Assembly (NCBI GenBank): GCA_947500005.1
Contig: CANMQJ010000003.1
Location: 124,001 to 188,000 of the forward strand
Direction: 5' to 3'
Source of the DNA: an uncultured Paracoccaceae bacterium
GTDB lineage: Bacteria > Pseudomonadota > Alphaproteobacteria > Rhodobacterales > Rhodobacteraceae
Length of the DNA stretch: 64,000 nt
The notes under the pieces: generated by a model
What the model was told of the DNA's origin: nothing
The model's database searches: none
The model's input: only the letters and a program-made list of their open reading frames with translations
Shown here: in pieces, positions 9,850 to 18,361 of the stretch
How positions within the stretch are numbered: the first letter of the stretch is position 1
Layout: each line of letters begins with the position of its first letter
Position numbers and translations under genes: made by a program

Positions 9850-10548
9850 ATGTCGGACGAAGAAGACATCATCCTGTCGGAGCTGAGCGACGAGGAACTG
9901 GTCGAACAGATGTTCGACGACCTCTATGACGGCCTGAGGGAAGAGATCGAGGAAGGGGTCAGAATCCTTCTCGAACGCGGCTGGACCCCCTACAAGATCC
10001 TGACCGAGGCGCTGGTCGGCGGCATGACCATCGTGGGCGCCGACTTCCGCGACGGCATCCTCTTCGTGCCCGAGGTCCTGCTGGCCGCCAACGCGATGAA
10101 GGGCGGCATGGCCATCCTCAAGCCGCTGCTGGTCGAAACCGGCGCCCCGCGCGTCGGCAAGATGGTGATCGGCACCGTCAAGGGCGACATCCACGACATC
10201 GGCAAGAACCTCGTCTCGATGATGATGGAAGGGGCCGGTTTCGAAGTCGTCGACCTCGGCATCAACAACCCGGTCGAGAACTATCTCGAGGCGCTGGAAA
10301 CCGAACAGCCCGATATCCTCGGCATGTCCGCCCTGCTGACCACCACCATGCCCTACATGAAGGTCGTGATCGACACGCTGGTCGAACAGGGCAAGCGGGA
10401 CGACTACATCGTGCTGGTGGGCGGCGCGCCGCTCAACGAGGAATTCGGCAAGGCCATCGGCGCCGACGCCTATTGCCGTGACGCGGCGGTGGCGGTGGAA
10501 ACCGCCAAGCATTTCGTCTCGCGCAAGCACAACCAGATGGCCACCTGA
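9850..10548 (+). CDS. Free-standing corrinoid (B12-binding) protein, methionine-synthase/methyltransferase type
   Basis: A 232-residue protein with the two modules that carry cobalamin in methionine synthase and methylamine corrinoid proteins. Residues ~15-95 are the helical cap (B12-binding 2). Residues ~104-225 are the Rossmann domain with the DxHxxG motif GDIHDIGKN; His115 should be the lower axial cobalt ligand. It would shuttle a methyl group between separate methyltransferase subunits. From memory, some Rhodobacterales (Phaeobacter) use a split MetH in which the B12 domain is its own polypeptide, which fits. A mono- or dimethylamine corrinoid protein is the alternative, but no MtbB/MttB-like partner is nearby. 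GAGGAAA provides the ribosome site. DUF1638 follows 61 bases later. Confidence 0.92.
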   Translation: MSDEEDIILSELSDEELVEQMFDDLYDGLREEIEEGVRILLERGWTPYKILTEALVGGMTIVGADFRDGILFVPEVLLAANAMKGGMAILKPLLVETGAPRVGKMVIGTVKGDIHDIGKNLVSMMMEGAGFEVVDLGINNPVENYLEALETEQPDILGMSALLTTTMPYMKVVIDTLVEQGKRDDYIVLVGGAPLNEEFGKAIGADAYCRDAAVAVETAKHFVSRKHNQMAT

Positions 10549-10609
10549 CACCGGCCACCAGGCGCGGCCCGACCCGGCCGCGCCCGACCTTTCGGGAGCA
10601 CGTCAGCCG

Positions 10610-11281
10610 ATGACCGACCCCGCCTTCCCCGATGACCACCGCCTGACCACCCAGGGCACCGCCGTCTCGGACGGGCGCGGCCGGATCCTGCTGGTGGCCT
10701 GCGGCGCGCTCGCCCGCGAAATCCTCGAGCTGCGCGCGCGCAACGGCTGGACCCATATCGACCTGCGCTGCCTCCCCGCCATCCTGCACAACCACCCCGA
10801 GCGCATTCCGCAGGCGGTCGAAGAGATCGTGACCCGCCACCGCGACGCCTATGACGCGGTCCATGTCGTCTATGCCGATTGCGGCACCGGCGGCCTGCTG
10901 CAGCAGACCTGCGCCCGGCTCGGGGTCGAGATGGTGCGCGGCCCCCATTGCTATTCCTTCTTCGAGGGCAACGACCTTTTCGCGACCCGCGCCGAGGACG
11001 AGACCACCGCCTTCTACCTCACCGATTTCCTCGCCCGGCAATTCGACGCCTTCGTCTGGAAACCGCTGGGGCTAGACCGCCACCCGCAACTGCGCGAGAT
11101 GTATTTCGGCAATTACGAGAAGTTGGTCTATCTCGCCCAGACCGACGATCCCGCCCTCACCGACCGCGCGCGCGACTGCGCCCACCGGCTGGGCCTCGCC
11201 TTCGAACGCCGCGCCACCGGCTATGGCGATCTCGAAACCACGCTCGAGGACTGGGCGCGCGCCCCCTCTTCATCTCTTTGA
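10610..11281 (+). CDS. DUF1638 protein linked to the corrinoid gene
   Basis: About 223 residues of the DUF1638 family, which has no assigned reaction. The start is the ATG at 10610 behind GGGAG; earlier in-frame codons run back into the corrinoid gene. Conserved-looking stretches are RILLVACGALAREI, LPAILHNHPERIPQAV, VVYADCGTGG and HCYSFFEGND, with a Cys/His-rich set (ACGA, DCGTGG, PHCY) that could bind a metal or nucleophile. DUF1638 genes are often beside corrinoid or methyltransferase genes, so a role in reactivating or loading the corrinoid protein or handling its substrate is a reasonable inference. Ends just before tandem hairpins shared with sufE. Confidence 0.85.
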   Translation: MTDPAFPDDHRLTTQGTAVSDGRGRILLVACGALAREILELRARNGWTHIDLRCLPAILHNHPERIPQAVEEIVTRHRDAYDAVHVVYADCGTGGLLQQTCARLGVEMVRGPHCYSFFEGNDLFATRAEDETTAFYLTDFLARQFDAFVWKPLGLDRHPQLREMYFGNYEKLVYLAQTDDPALTDRARDCAHRLGLAFERRATGYGDLETTLEDWARAPSSSL

Positions 11282-11297
11282 CAAATACTCCGGGGGA

Positions 11298-11330
11298 GTC
11301 GCCGCTTGCGGCGACGGGGGCAGAGCCCCC
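11298..11330. terminator. Tandem hairpins between convergent genes
   Basis: Two perfect stems lie back to back: GTCGCCGC/GCGGCGAC (11298-11315, 2-base loop) and GGGGGC/GCCCCC (11316-11330, 3-base loop). They sit between the converging DUF1638 and sufE stops and have no T-run. The block, including the upstream AAATACTCCGGGGGA, resembles a sequence that I recall recurring at gene ends in Rhodobacterales. It probably acts as a bidirectional terminator or mRNA 3' end stabiliser. Confidence 0.7.
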
Positions 11331-11332
11331 TG

Positions 11333-11743
11333 TCACGCAGCCTCCGCCGCCACCAGCCGGATCCGCTCGATCATCGCCCGCAGCCCGTTGGACCGCTGCG
11401 CCGACAGGTGATCGTTCAGACCCAGCCGGCCCATCTCGGCGCGCGCATCGACCTTCAGCACCTCGCCCACCGGCAACCCGTTGTAGAGCCTGCGCAGAAC
11501 CGCAATCAGCCCGCGCACGATCATAGCGTCGCTGTCGCCGTCAAAGCGGAACACGCCATCCTCGATCACCGGATGCAGCCAGACCTGGCTCGCGCAGCCC
11601 TGCACCTTGGTCGCCGGCACCTTCAGCGCGTCGTCGAGCGGCTCCATTGCCTTGCCCTGTTCGATGACATGGCGATAACGGTCCTCCCAGTCGTCGAGAA
11701 ACTCGAAATCGTCCACGATCTCCTCAAAGGCGGGGCTGGCCAT
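11333..11743 (-). CDS. sufE: SufE-family sulfur acceptor
   Basis: SufE accepts persulfide sulfur from the cysteine desulfurase SufS and raises its activity during Fe-S cluster assembly. The 136-residue protein has the family fold markers: an N-terminal FEEIVDDFEFLDDWEDRY segment, the active-site Cys50 in KVQGCASQVWL, and the RGLIAVLRRLYNGLP helix. The start is the ATG at 11743, behind a GGAGA ribosome site; a GTG codon precedes it. It is alone here, with no suf operon in the window. Many iron-sulfur proteins are encoded nearby (the radical SAM enzyme, the terminal 4Fe-4S protein), but no operon link exists. Confidence 0.93.
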   Translation of the reverse strand: MASPAFEEIVDDFEFLDDWEDRYRHVIEQGKAMEPLDDALKVPATKVQGCASQVWLHPVIEDGVFRFDGDSDAMIVRGLIAVLRRLYNGLPVGEVLKVDARAEMGRLGLNDHLSAQRSNGLRAMIERIRLVAAEAA

Positions 11744-11888
11744 CACTGTCTCCGTCTCGTCTGCCTGCGTCTCCCCAGTGACCTATGCCGCACCCGCCAC
11801 GCTGTCCAGAGCGCAAGCGCCTTTTCAACCGCGCCCCGATGCGCTAACCCGAGGCAAGGACACAAGGAACGGATACGGGCGGGGCGAC

Positions 11889-12404
11889 ATGCGCATAGCT
11901 TTCACGGGACTTCTGGTGGCGGCACTCGGGCTCTCGGCCTGCGGCGGATGGCGCGACTCGCGCGTGAACCCCTCCAACTGGTTCGGCGGCAGCCGCGAGG
12001 TGCCCGTCGATACCGTCCCCGTGGCCGAGACCAACCCGCTCATCCCGCAGCGGACCGGCACCAGCCTCCTGCGCCGGCCACCGGGCGAGGACCGTTCGCA
12101 GCCGATCATGACCGTCACCGAACTCGCGGTTGAACCGACCCCCTCGGGCGCCATCATCCGCGCCACCGGCGTGGCTCTGCGCCAGGACGCGTTCGATGCC
12201 GAACTGCGCCTCGATCCCACCGCCTCCGAAGGCGTGCTCGCCTACACGTTCCGCGTGGTCTATCCCGAGGATCCGACCCCGCAGGGCACCGAGGCCAGCC
12301 GCACCATCCGCGCGGCGGTCACGCTCTCGCGCCAGGAACTCGCCGGGGTCACCACGATCCGTGTCTCGGGCGCGCAGAACGCCCGCGAGACGCGCCGCCG
12401 CTAA
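11889..12404 (+). CDS. Predicted lipoprotein of unknown function
   Basis: A 171-residue exported lipoprotein. The ATG at 11889 gives a short signal peptide ending in the lipobox LSAC (cleavage before Cys18), so the mature protein should be lipid-anchored at the inner or outer membrane. The next ~50 residues are Pro/Arg-rich and probably unfolded (RTGTSLLRRPPGED). Residues ~75-170 look like a small beta-sandwich ending in an Arg-rich tail. No catalytic motif is visible. I recall similar small lipoproteins in Rhodobacterales genomes, but no function. Its stop overlaps the convergent rnd stop by 3-4 bases. Confidence 0.8.
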   Translation: MRIAFTGLLVAALGLSACGGWRDSRVNPSNWFGGSREVPVDTVPVAETNPLIPQRTGTSLLRRPPGEDRSQPIMTVTELAVEPTPSGAIIRATGVALRQDAFDAELRLDPTASEGVLAYTFRVVYPEDPTPQGTEASRTIRAAVTLSRQELAGVTTIRVSGAQNARETRRR

Positions 12405-13558
12405 AGCGGCACCACCATCACGTTCTGCCCCTTCGCAGCCAGCGCGATCCGCCCCTCGCACAGGCGCATCGCATCCTCGCCGAAGACCTCGTAGCGCCAG
12501 CCCGACAGGGCCGGCACGTCGCGTTCGCCGGCGGCGATCATGTCCAGATCCGCGCTCGACGCGATCAGCTTGGCGGCGACGCCCGCGCTTTCGGTCTTGG
12601 ATTTCAGCAGGACGCGCAGCAGGTCGGCCAGCGCCGGATTGACCTGCAACTTGTCGCGCCGCGTGTCGGGCCTGGGCATCTGGTCCGGCGGACACTCGAT
12701 TCCCCGCGTCACCGCCTCCAGGATTCCCTCGGCGATGGCCCCCTTGCGCGCCTCGCGCAGCAACAGGCGCGACCCGCCCAGATCGGCATGCGTGCGCGGC
12801 TTGGTCGAGGCCAGCTCGATCAGCGCATCGTCCTTGTAGACCCGGTTGCGCGGCACGTTGTTGTCCTGCGCATAGGTCTCGCGGAACTGCGCCAGCTCCC
12901 GCACGACGGCCAGGAACTTGGGCGAATTGGTCCGCGTCTTGATCCGCTTCCACGCCTCTTCGGGCCGGATGTCATAGGTGGCCGGATCCGTCAGCACCCG
13001 CAACTCCTCGGCCAGCCAGTGCGAGCGGCCGGATTTTTCCAGCTCGGCGGCGAGATATTCGTAGATCTGGCGCAGATGCGTGACGTCGGCCAGCGCATAG
13101 GTCTTCTGCGCATCGGTCAGCGGCCGGCGCGACCAGTCGGTAAAGCGCGAGGTCTTGTCCAGCCCCGCCTTGCAGATCTTGCGCACCAGCGTCTCGTATC
13201 CCACCTGCTCGCCAAAGCCGCAGACCATCGCCGCCACCTGCGTGTCGAAGAGCGGCGTGGGAAACACCCCCGCCTCAACCCAGAAGATCTCCAGATCCTG
13301 CCGCGCCGCATGGAACACCTTGACCACGCTTTCATCGCGGAACAGCTCGTAAAGCGGCTCCAGCGACAGCTCCTCGACCAGCGGGTCGATCAGCACGGCC
13401 GCGTCCTCGCCATCGCCCGGATGGGCGATCTGGATCAGGCAGAGTTTCGAATAATAGGTCCGTTCGCGCAGAAATTCCGTATCCACGGTCACGTAGGGAT
13501 GTTGTGCGGCGGCGGCGCAATACGCCGCCAGCTCTTCGGTCTTGGTGATGGTTTTCAT
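12401..13558 (-). CDS. rnd: Ribonuclease D
   Basis: RNase D is a 3'-5' exoribonuclease that trims tRNA precursors. The 385 residues show the DEDDy exonuclease set: VTVDTEFLRE (Asp and Glu, ~24-26), FHAARQDLEIF (Asp) and YALADVTHLRQIYEYL (Tyr and Asp ~160). An HRDC domain with NNVPRNRVYKDDALIELA lies at ~210-290. The ATG at 13558 follows a 129-base gap from purN, so rnd probably has its own promoter. The gap contains only short GC hairpins and no second gene. The 3' end overlaps the facing lipoprotein gene by 4 bases. Confidence 0.95.
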   Translation of the reverse strand: MKTITKTEELAAYCAAAAQHPYVTVDTEFLRERTYYSKLCLIQIAHPGDGEDAAVLIDPLVEELSLEPLYELFRDESVVKVFHAARQDLEIFWVEAGVFPTPLFDTQVAAMVCGFGEQVGYETLVRKICKAGLDKTSRFTDWSRRPLTDAQKTYALADVTHLRQIYEYLAAELEKSGRSHWLAEELRVLTDPATYDIRPEEAWKRIKTRTNSPKFLAVVRELAQFRETYAQDNNVPRNRVYKDDALIELASTKPRTHADLGGSRLLLREARKGAIAEGILEAVTRGIECPPDQMPRPDTRRDKLQVNPALADLLRVLLKSKTESAGVAAKLIASSADLDMIAAGERDVPALSGWRYEVFGEDAMRLCEGRIALAAKGQNVMVVPL

Positions 13559-13687
13559 GTGGGCAATAGGTGCTTTGTTCTTGTCCGTCGGCCCCGCGCT
13601 GCGGAGCCCGTATTCACTGTCCTGGTCGCAACCATAGGCCGAAGGCCGCCGACAAGTAAATCACCCGCCCCAAGAAAGCCCGCAGGG

Positions 13688-14284
13688 TTACCCCAATCGC
13701 ACAGGGTCGCGCCGACCCTCGGCAAAGCGGCGCAGAACCTCGGGGTAAAGCCGATGCTCCTGTTCCAGCACACGCGCGGCCAGCGCCTCGGGCGTATCGC
13801 CGTCCAGAACCGGCACCCTCGCCTGGCCCAGGATCGGCCCGTCATCCAGCACCGCCGTCACCTCGTGCACGGTGCAGCCATGCTCGGCATCGCCCGCCTC
13901 CAGCGCGCGGGCATGGGTATGCAGGCCGGTATATTTCGGCAGCAGCGACGGGTGGATGTTCAGCATCCGCCCCTGGAAGCGCGAGACGAAATCGCCCGTC
14001 AGCACCCGCATGAACCCAGCAAGACAGACGATATCGGGCTCCGCGGCCTCCAGTGGTTTCAGCAGCTCCGCCTCGAAAGCCGCGCGGTCGCCCTTGAAGG
14101 GCCGGTGATCCACCGCCGCCACCGGCACCCCGCGCGCCGCCGCGCGGGCCAGCCCGCCCGCCTTCGGATCGTTCGACAGCACCAGACAGGGCCGCGCCGG
14201 GTGGTCGCCCACCATGCTGTCCAGCAGGGCCAGCATGTTCGACCCCCCGCCCGAGATCAGGATGGCGACGCGCTTGTGGCTCAC
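13688..14284 (-). CDS. purN: Phosphoribosylglycinamide formyltransferase PurN
   Basis: PurN transfers a formyl group from 10-formyl-THF to GAR in purine synthesis. The 198-residue protein starts at a GTG (14284) that shares bases with the purM stop (GTGA), so coupling with purM sets the start. Motifs: [12 protein letters not shown] for substrate phosphate binding near residue 10, the catalytic Asn-His in [18 protein letters not shown] (~105-120), and the Asp-containing [10 protein letters not shown]. The length is normal for a stand-alone formyltransferase domain. Confidence 0.96.
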   Translation of the reverse strand: MSHKRVAILISGGGSNMLALLDSMVGDHPARPCLVLSNDPKAGGLARAAARGVPVAAVDHRPFKGDRAAFEAELLKPLEAAEPDIVCLAGFMRVLTGDFVSRFQGRMLNIHPSLLPKYTGLHTHARALEAGDAEHGCTVHEVTAVLDDGPILGQARVPVLDGDTPEALAARVLEQEHRLYPEVLRRFAEGRRDPVRLG

Positions 14285-15336
14285 CGCAGCGCACCCGAGT
14301 ACCACACGCCCTCGCCCGCCGTGACCCGGCCGATCCGGTGAACCGTCTCGCCCTCGCCCTCCAGCAGCGCGGCCAGCGCATCGGCCCGATCCGCCGCGCA
14401 GACCACCACCATGCCGATCCCGCAATTGAAGGTCTTGAGCATCTCGTCCTGCGCGATCTCGCCCACGCCCGCCATCCAGTCGAAGACCGGCGGCAGCGTC
14501 CAGCCGTCCAGGTCGATCCCGGCGCCCAGCCCCTCGGGCAGCACGCGGGGCAGGTTCTCGGTCAGCCCGCCGCCGGTGATATGGGCCAGCGCATGAACGC
14601 CGCCCGCACGAATCGCGCCCAGCACCGGGCGCACGTAAAGCCGCGTGGGCGTCAGCAGCGCCTGGCCCACCTGCCCCTCTCCGAACGGGCTGTCATCCTC
14701 CCAGGACAGGCCCGCATGTTCCACCAGCCGCCGCACCAGCGAATAGCCGTTGGAATGCACCCCGTCGGACGCCAGCCCCAGCAAGACGTCGCCCTCGGCC
14801 ACGCCCTCGGGCAGCGCCGCGCCCCGCTCCATCGCGCCCACGGCAAAGCCTGCAAGGTCGAAATCGCCCGGCGGGTACATGCCTGGCATTTCCGCTGTCT
14901 CGCCCCCGATCAGCGCGCAGCCCGAGGCGGCACAGCCATTGGCGATCCCCTCGACGATGCGCGCGGCCACCTCGGTCTCCAGCTTGCCGGTCGCGAAATA
15001 ATCGAGAAAGAACAAGGGCTCCGCCCCCTGGCACACCAGGTCGTTCACGCACATCGCCACCAGGTCCACGCCCACGCCATCGACCACGCCGGTGTCGATC
15101 GCGATGCGCAGCTTGGTGCCCACGCCATCGGTCGCCGCGACAAGGATCGGGTCGCTGTAGCCGGCCGCCTTCAGGTCGAACAGCGCGCCGAACCCGCCCA
15201 GCCCGCTCATCACGCCCGCGCGGTCCGTCCGCTTGGCCGCCGGCTTGATCCGGTCCACCAGCGCGTTGCCCGCGTCGATATCGACCCCCGCCTCGGCATA
15301 GGTCATGCCACTCTTGCCCGATGTTTCCGATGTCAT
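14281..15336 (-). CDS. purM: Phosphoribosylformylglycinamidine cyclo-ligase PurM
   Basis: PurM closes the imidazole ring to give AIR, using ATP. The 351 residues start at the ATG at 15336 ([17 protein letters not shown]); farther upstream in-frame ATG would add a non-conserved stretch. [14 protein letters not shown] and [14 protein letters not shown] are family signatures, and [12 protein letters not shown] and [16 protein letters not shown] mark the two lobes. purM is first in a two-gene purMN operon (4-base overlap). The upstream 15337-15405 region lies between it and the tRNA promoter on the other strand. Confidence 0.97.
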   Translation of the reverse strand: MTSETSGKSGMTYAEAGVDIDAGNALVDRIKPAAKRTDRAGVMSGLGGFGALFDLKAAGYSDPILVAATDGVGTKLRIAIDTGVVDGVGVDLVAMCVNDLVCQGAEPLFFLDYFATGKLETEVAARIVEGIANGCAASGCALIGGETAEMPGMYPPGDFDLAGFAVGAMERGAALPEGVAEGDVLLGLASDGVHSNGYSLVRRLVEHAGLSWEDDSPFGEGQVGQALLTPTRLYVRPVLGAIRAGGVHALAHITGGGLTENLPRVLPEGLGAGIDLDGWTLPPVFDWMAGVGEIAQDEMLKTFNCGIGMVVVCAADRADALAALLEGEGETVHRIGRVTAGEGVWYSGALR

Positions 15337-15405
15337 GACCCGGCTTCCTCTCGTGTCGCTCCCGCGCGGGTTAGTCCATCGCGCGCGCGCATGCAACGGT
15401 CAGGC

Positions 15406-15433
15406 TTGACGCGCCCGCAGGTCGTGATAGGCA
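15406..15433 (+). promoter_or_regulatory. Candidate tRNA promoter
   Basis: TTGACG (15406-15411) and TAGGCA (15428-15433) with a 16-base spacer lie 38 bases before the tRNA. This is the best sigma-70-like pair between purM and the tRNA gene. The -10 is a weak match. Confidence 0.5.
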
Positions 15434-15470
15434 GAAGGCGCAACCGGGCCCGCCCGGCTGCACAGCCCCT

Positions 15471-15543
15471 GGGGGATTAGCTCAATGGTTAGAGCAGAGC
15501 GCTCATAACGCTTTGGTTGGGGGTTCAAGTCCCTCATCCCCTA
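15471..15543 (+). tRNA. tRNA with anticodon CAU, probably tRNA-Ile2 (lysidine-type)
   Basis: A 73-base cloverleaf without encoded CCA. Acceptor GGGGGAT pairs with ATCCCCT (one G-U), the D stem is GCTC/GAGC, the anticodon stem GAGCG/CGCTT encloses CTCATAA, the T arm is GGGGG-TTCAAGT-CCCTC, and the discriminator is A. CAU occurs in initiator Met, elongator Met and Ile2. The body (TTAGCTCAATGGTTAGAGCAG..CTCATAA..CGCTT) is closest to E. coli ileX as I remember it. An initiator is unlikely because it lacks the GGG/CCC anticodon stem. Ile2 would need TilS lysidine modification; elongator Met remains possible. Confidence 0.93.
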
Positions 15544-15620
15544 GGACAACCACCTTTTCGCCCGGAAATGGAACATCGCGCCACGCCCGCCGTTTGACAC
15601 CGAACGGAAAAGGAAACGCG

Positions 15621-16997
15621 ATGTCCACGATCACCACGAGAAATCCCGCGACCGGGGAAACCCTGACCACCTACGACATGATGTCCGAGGCCCAGGCCGC
15701 CGACCGGGTCGAGGCCTGCCACCGCGCCTTTCTCGACTGGCGCAAGCTCTCGCTTCAGGCGCGCGCCGACCACCTCACGAAGATCGCCGGAAAACTGCGC
15801 GACCATGCAGAGGGACTGTCCAAGCTGATGACGCGCGAGACCGGCAAGCTCTTCAAGGACGGCATGACCGAGGTCGAACTCTGCGCCCAGATCTTCGAAT
15901 ATTCCGCCCAGCAGGGCCCCAAGGCGCTCGCCGACGAAGAGCGCACCCACGGTCCCAAGGGCAAGCGCGGTATCGTCACCTACCAGCCGCTCGGCGTGAT
16001 CTACTCGATCCAGCCTTGGAATTTCCCGCTGTACCAGCCCGTGCGCGTGCTGGCCGCGAACCTGATGGCAGGCAATGGCTGCGTGCTCAAACATGCCGCC
16101 ATCTGCACCGGCTCCGCCCTGCGCCTGCGCGAGATCTGCATCGAGGCCGGGCTGCCCGAGGACATCTTCCAGGTGATCCTGATCGACCATGACACCAGCG
16201 ACAGGATCATCGAGCATCCCCATGTGCGCGGCGTCACCCTGACGGGCAGCGACGGCGCCGGGCGCCATGTGGGCGCCAAGGCCGCTGGCGCGCTCAAGAA
16301 GACCGTGCTCGAGCTCGGATCGAACGACGCCTACCTTGTCCTGAGCGATGCCGATATCGAAACGGCGGTGAAATTCTCCACCATGGGAAGGCTCTACAAT
16401 AACGGCCAGACCTGCGTCTCCGCCAAGCGCTTCATCGTGACCGACGCCGCCTATGACGCCTTCATCGAGGCCTTCGTGGAGCAGATGAGCCAGATCCCGC
16501 TCGGCGATCCGATGGAAAAGGAAACCAAGCTCGGCCCGCTGTCCAGCGACGACCAGTTCCAGACCGTCAAGGAACAGGTCGAGCAAAGCGTGGCCGACGG
16601 CGCCACGCTTCTCTGCGGCGGCAAGGCACCCGATCGCCCCGGCGCCTGGTATCCCGCCACCGTTCTGGGCGACGTGAAACCGGGCATGCCCGCCTATGAC
16701 GACGAGATCTTCGGCCCGGTCGCCTCGGTCATCCGCGCCCGCGACGACGCCGACGCGATGCGGCTGGCCAATGACAGCCGCTATGGCCTGGGCGGCGGCA
16801 TCTTCTCGCAGGACGAGGCGCGCGCGGTCGATCTGGCCCGGGCGGAGTTCGACACCGGCATGATCCGCATCAACTCCTTCGGCGCGGCCGATCCCAACAT
16901 GCCCTTCGGCGGGGTCAAGGACTCGGGCTATGGCCGCGAGCATGGCGGCTTCGGCATGAAGGAATTCGTTAATGCCAAGGCGATATTCCTGCCATGA
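15621..16997 (+). CDS. NAD(P)-dependent succinate-semialdehyde dehydrogenase (Sad/YneI type)
   Basis: A 458-residue aldehyde dehydrogenase; the ATG at 15621 has AAAAGGAAA as ribosome site. Active-site residues are visible: Asn134 in QPWNFPLYQP, Glu231 in VLELGSNDAYLVL and the nucleophile Cys265 in NNGQTCVSAKRF. The length, the TTRNPATGE start and the ELGSNDAY form match the Sad/YneI group, which oxidises succinate semialdehyde to succinate, rather than the longer GabD group. Other aldehydes are possible. The stop overlaps the downstream GST start by 4 bases (ATGA), suggesting an electrophile-handling pair. Lies after the tRNA, from which it is probably transcribed independently. Confidence 0.9.
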   Translation: MSTITTRNPATGETLTTYDMMSEAQAADRVEACHRAFLDWRKLSLQARADHLTKIAGKLRDHAEGLSKLMTRETGKLFKDGMTEVELCAQIFEYSAQQGPKALADEERTHGPKGKRGIVTYQPLGVIYSIQPWNFPLYQPVRVLAANLMAGNGCVLKHAAICTGSALRLREICIEAGLPEDIFQVILIDHDTSDRIIEHPHVRGVTLTGSDGAGRHVGAKAAGALKKTVLELGSNDAYLVLSDADIETAVKFSTMGRLYNNGQTCVSAKRFIVTDAAYDAFIEAFVEQMSQIPLGDPMEKETKLGPLSSDDQFQTVKEQVEQSVADGATLLCGGKAPDRPGAWYPATVLGDVKPGMPAYDDEIFGPVASVIRARDDADAMRLANDSRYGLGGGIFSQDEARAVDLARAEFDTGMIRINSFGAADPNMPFGGVKDSGYGREHGGFGMKEFVNAKAIFLP

Positions 16998-17605
16998 TCA
17001 CCCTTCATGCCCTGCAATATTCCCGCGCCATCCGCGTGCTGTGGCTTCTCTCCGACCTGGGACAGCCCTGCGAGCGGGTGGATTACGAGCGCACGCCCGA
17101 GTTCCGCGCGCCCGAGGCCCTGTCCCGCGTCCACCCCCTGGGCAAATCCCCGGTGATCGAGGATGACGGGCAGAAGATCGCGGAATCGGCCACGATCCTG
17201 CGCTATCTGGTCGAGAAATACGGCGATGACAGCCACCGGCCACCGCCCGGCACCCCTGCATATTGGCGGCACGAATCGCTGCTCGACTATGTCGAGGCCT
17301 CCTTCGCCGAGGTTGCGCTCGCCGCGATCCTGCCCGCCTTCCAGGGCAAGGAGATCCCGGAAGAGGCCAGGTCCGCGCTCGACACCCATCTCGCCTATAT
17401 CGCGGATGAAATCGGCGCCGGCCCGCTGCTCTGCGACAGCGGCCTGACCCTCGCGGATATCCAGATCTCCTATCTGCTGGCCGTGCTCGACCGCCTGGGT
17501 CTTCTGGAGGAGCACCGCAAGGTCCAGGCTTATTGGCAACGGCTCCAGCAGCAACCGGGCTATATCGCCGCGACCGAGGCAGCGGGGCCAATGGCCCCGC
17601 CCTGA
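16994..17605 (+). CDS. Glutathione S-transferase family protein
   Basis: A 203-residue GST. The thioredoxin-like N-terminal domain (1-80) contains ALQYSRAIRVLWLLSDLG, cis-Pro in GKSPVIEDDG and the glutathione-binding ESATILRYLVEKYG; the helical C-terminal domain shows LADIQISYLLAVLDRLG. Ser13 or Tyr12 in QYSRA would be the activating residue. Translation is coupled to the preceding semialdehyde dehydrogenase, so detoxification of reactive aldehydes or their adducts is a plausible shared role. Only 3 bases separate it from the convergent ABC transporter gene, with no terminator. Confidence 0.92.
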   Translation: MITLHALQYSRAIRVLWLLSDLGQPCERVDYERTPEFRAPEALSRVHPLGKSPVIEDDGQKIAESATILRYLVEKYGDDSHRPPPGTPAYWRHESLLDYVEASFAEVALAAILPAFQGKEIPEEARSALDTHLAYIADEIGAGPLLCDSGLTLADIQISYLLAVLDRLGLLEEHRKVQAYWQRLQQQPGYIAATEAAGPMAPP

Positions 17606-17608
17606 GGC

Positions 17609-18361
17609 TTACGCCCCCACCGAGGCTGCCAGCAGGTCGCGCGAGTAATCCTCGCGCGCCTCGCCCCGGCGCAGGGCCTCGACGCCCATCACCTCGACGA
17701 TGCGCCCGTCCTTCATCACCGCCAGCCGGTCGCACATATGCCCGATCACCGGCAGGTCGTGGCTCACCATCAGGTAGGTCAGCCCATGCTCGGCGCGCAG
17801 GTCCGTCAGCAGGTTCAGGATCTCGGCCTGCACGCTCACATCCAGCGCCGAGGTCGGCTCGTCCAGCAGCAGGATATCCGGCTCCCCCGCCAGCGCCCGC
17901 GCGATCGCCACGCGCTGCCGCTGCCCGCCCGACAGCTGGTGCGGATAGCGGAACCGGAATTTCGCGCCCAGCCCCACATCGTCCAGCAGTCGCACGACCC
18001 GCGCGTCGACATCGCCCAGCTTGTGCAGGCTCAGCGTCTCGCTCAGCACCTGGTCAACCGTGTGCCGGGGATGGAGCGAGGCATAGGGGTCCTGGAACAC
18101 CATCTGCACCGTCTTGAAGAAGGCCCGGTCGCGCCGCGCGCCCTCGATCCGCTTGCCCTCGACCTCGATCAGGCCGGACCAGTCCCGCGCCAACCCGGTG
18201 ATCGCGCGCAGGATCGTGGATTTGCCCGACCCGCTCTCGCCCACCAGACCAAAACTTTCGCCGGTGGCCACCTCGAACCCGGCCTCCTTGACCGCGTCCA
18301 CCCGGTCGCGCCCGTCGCCGAACCAGACGTCCAGCCCCTCGATCCGCAAGGCCACGCTCAT
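17609..18361 (-). CDS. Peptide ABC transporter ATP-binding protein (DppF-like)
   Basis: A 250-residue ATPase, the last gene of the peptide transporter operon. Walker A is [17 protein letters not shown] (~36-52), the signature is [15 protein letters not shown] and Walker B is [12 protein letters not shown]. The C terminus is short and lacks the iron-sulfur Cys cluster seen in some longer Dpp ATPases. It overlaps the preceding ATPase by 4 bases and would form a heterodimer with it at the inner membrane. DppF assignment is by position and by the [14 protein letters not shown]-terminal style. Confidence 0.93.
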   Translation of the reverse strand: MSVALRIEGLDVWFGDGRDRVDAVKEAGFEVATGESFGLVGESGSGKSTILRAITGLARDWSGLIEVEGKRIEGARRDRAFFKTVQMVFQDPYASLHPRHTVDQVLSETLSLHKLGDVDARVVRLLDDVGLGAKFRFRYPHQLSGGQRQRVAIARALAGEPDILLLDEPTSALDVSVQAEILNLLTDLRAEHGLTYLMVSHDLPVIGHMCDRLAVMKDGRIVEVMGVEALRRGEAREDYSRDLLAASVGA

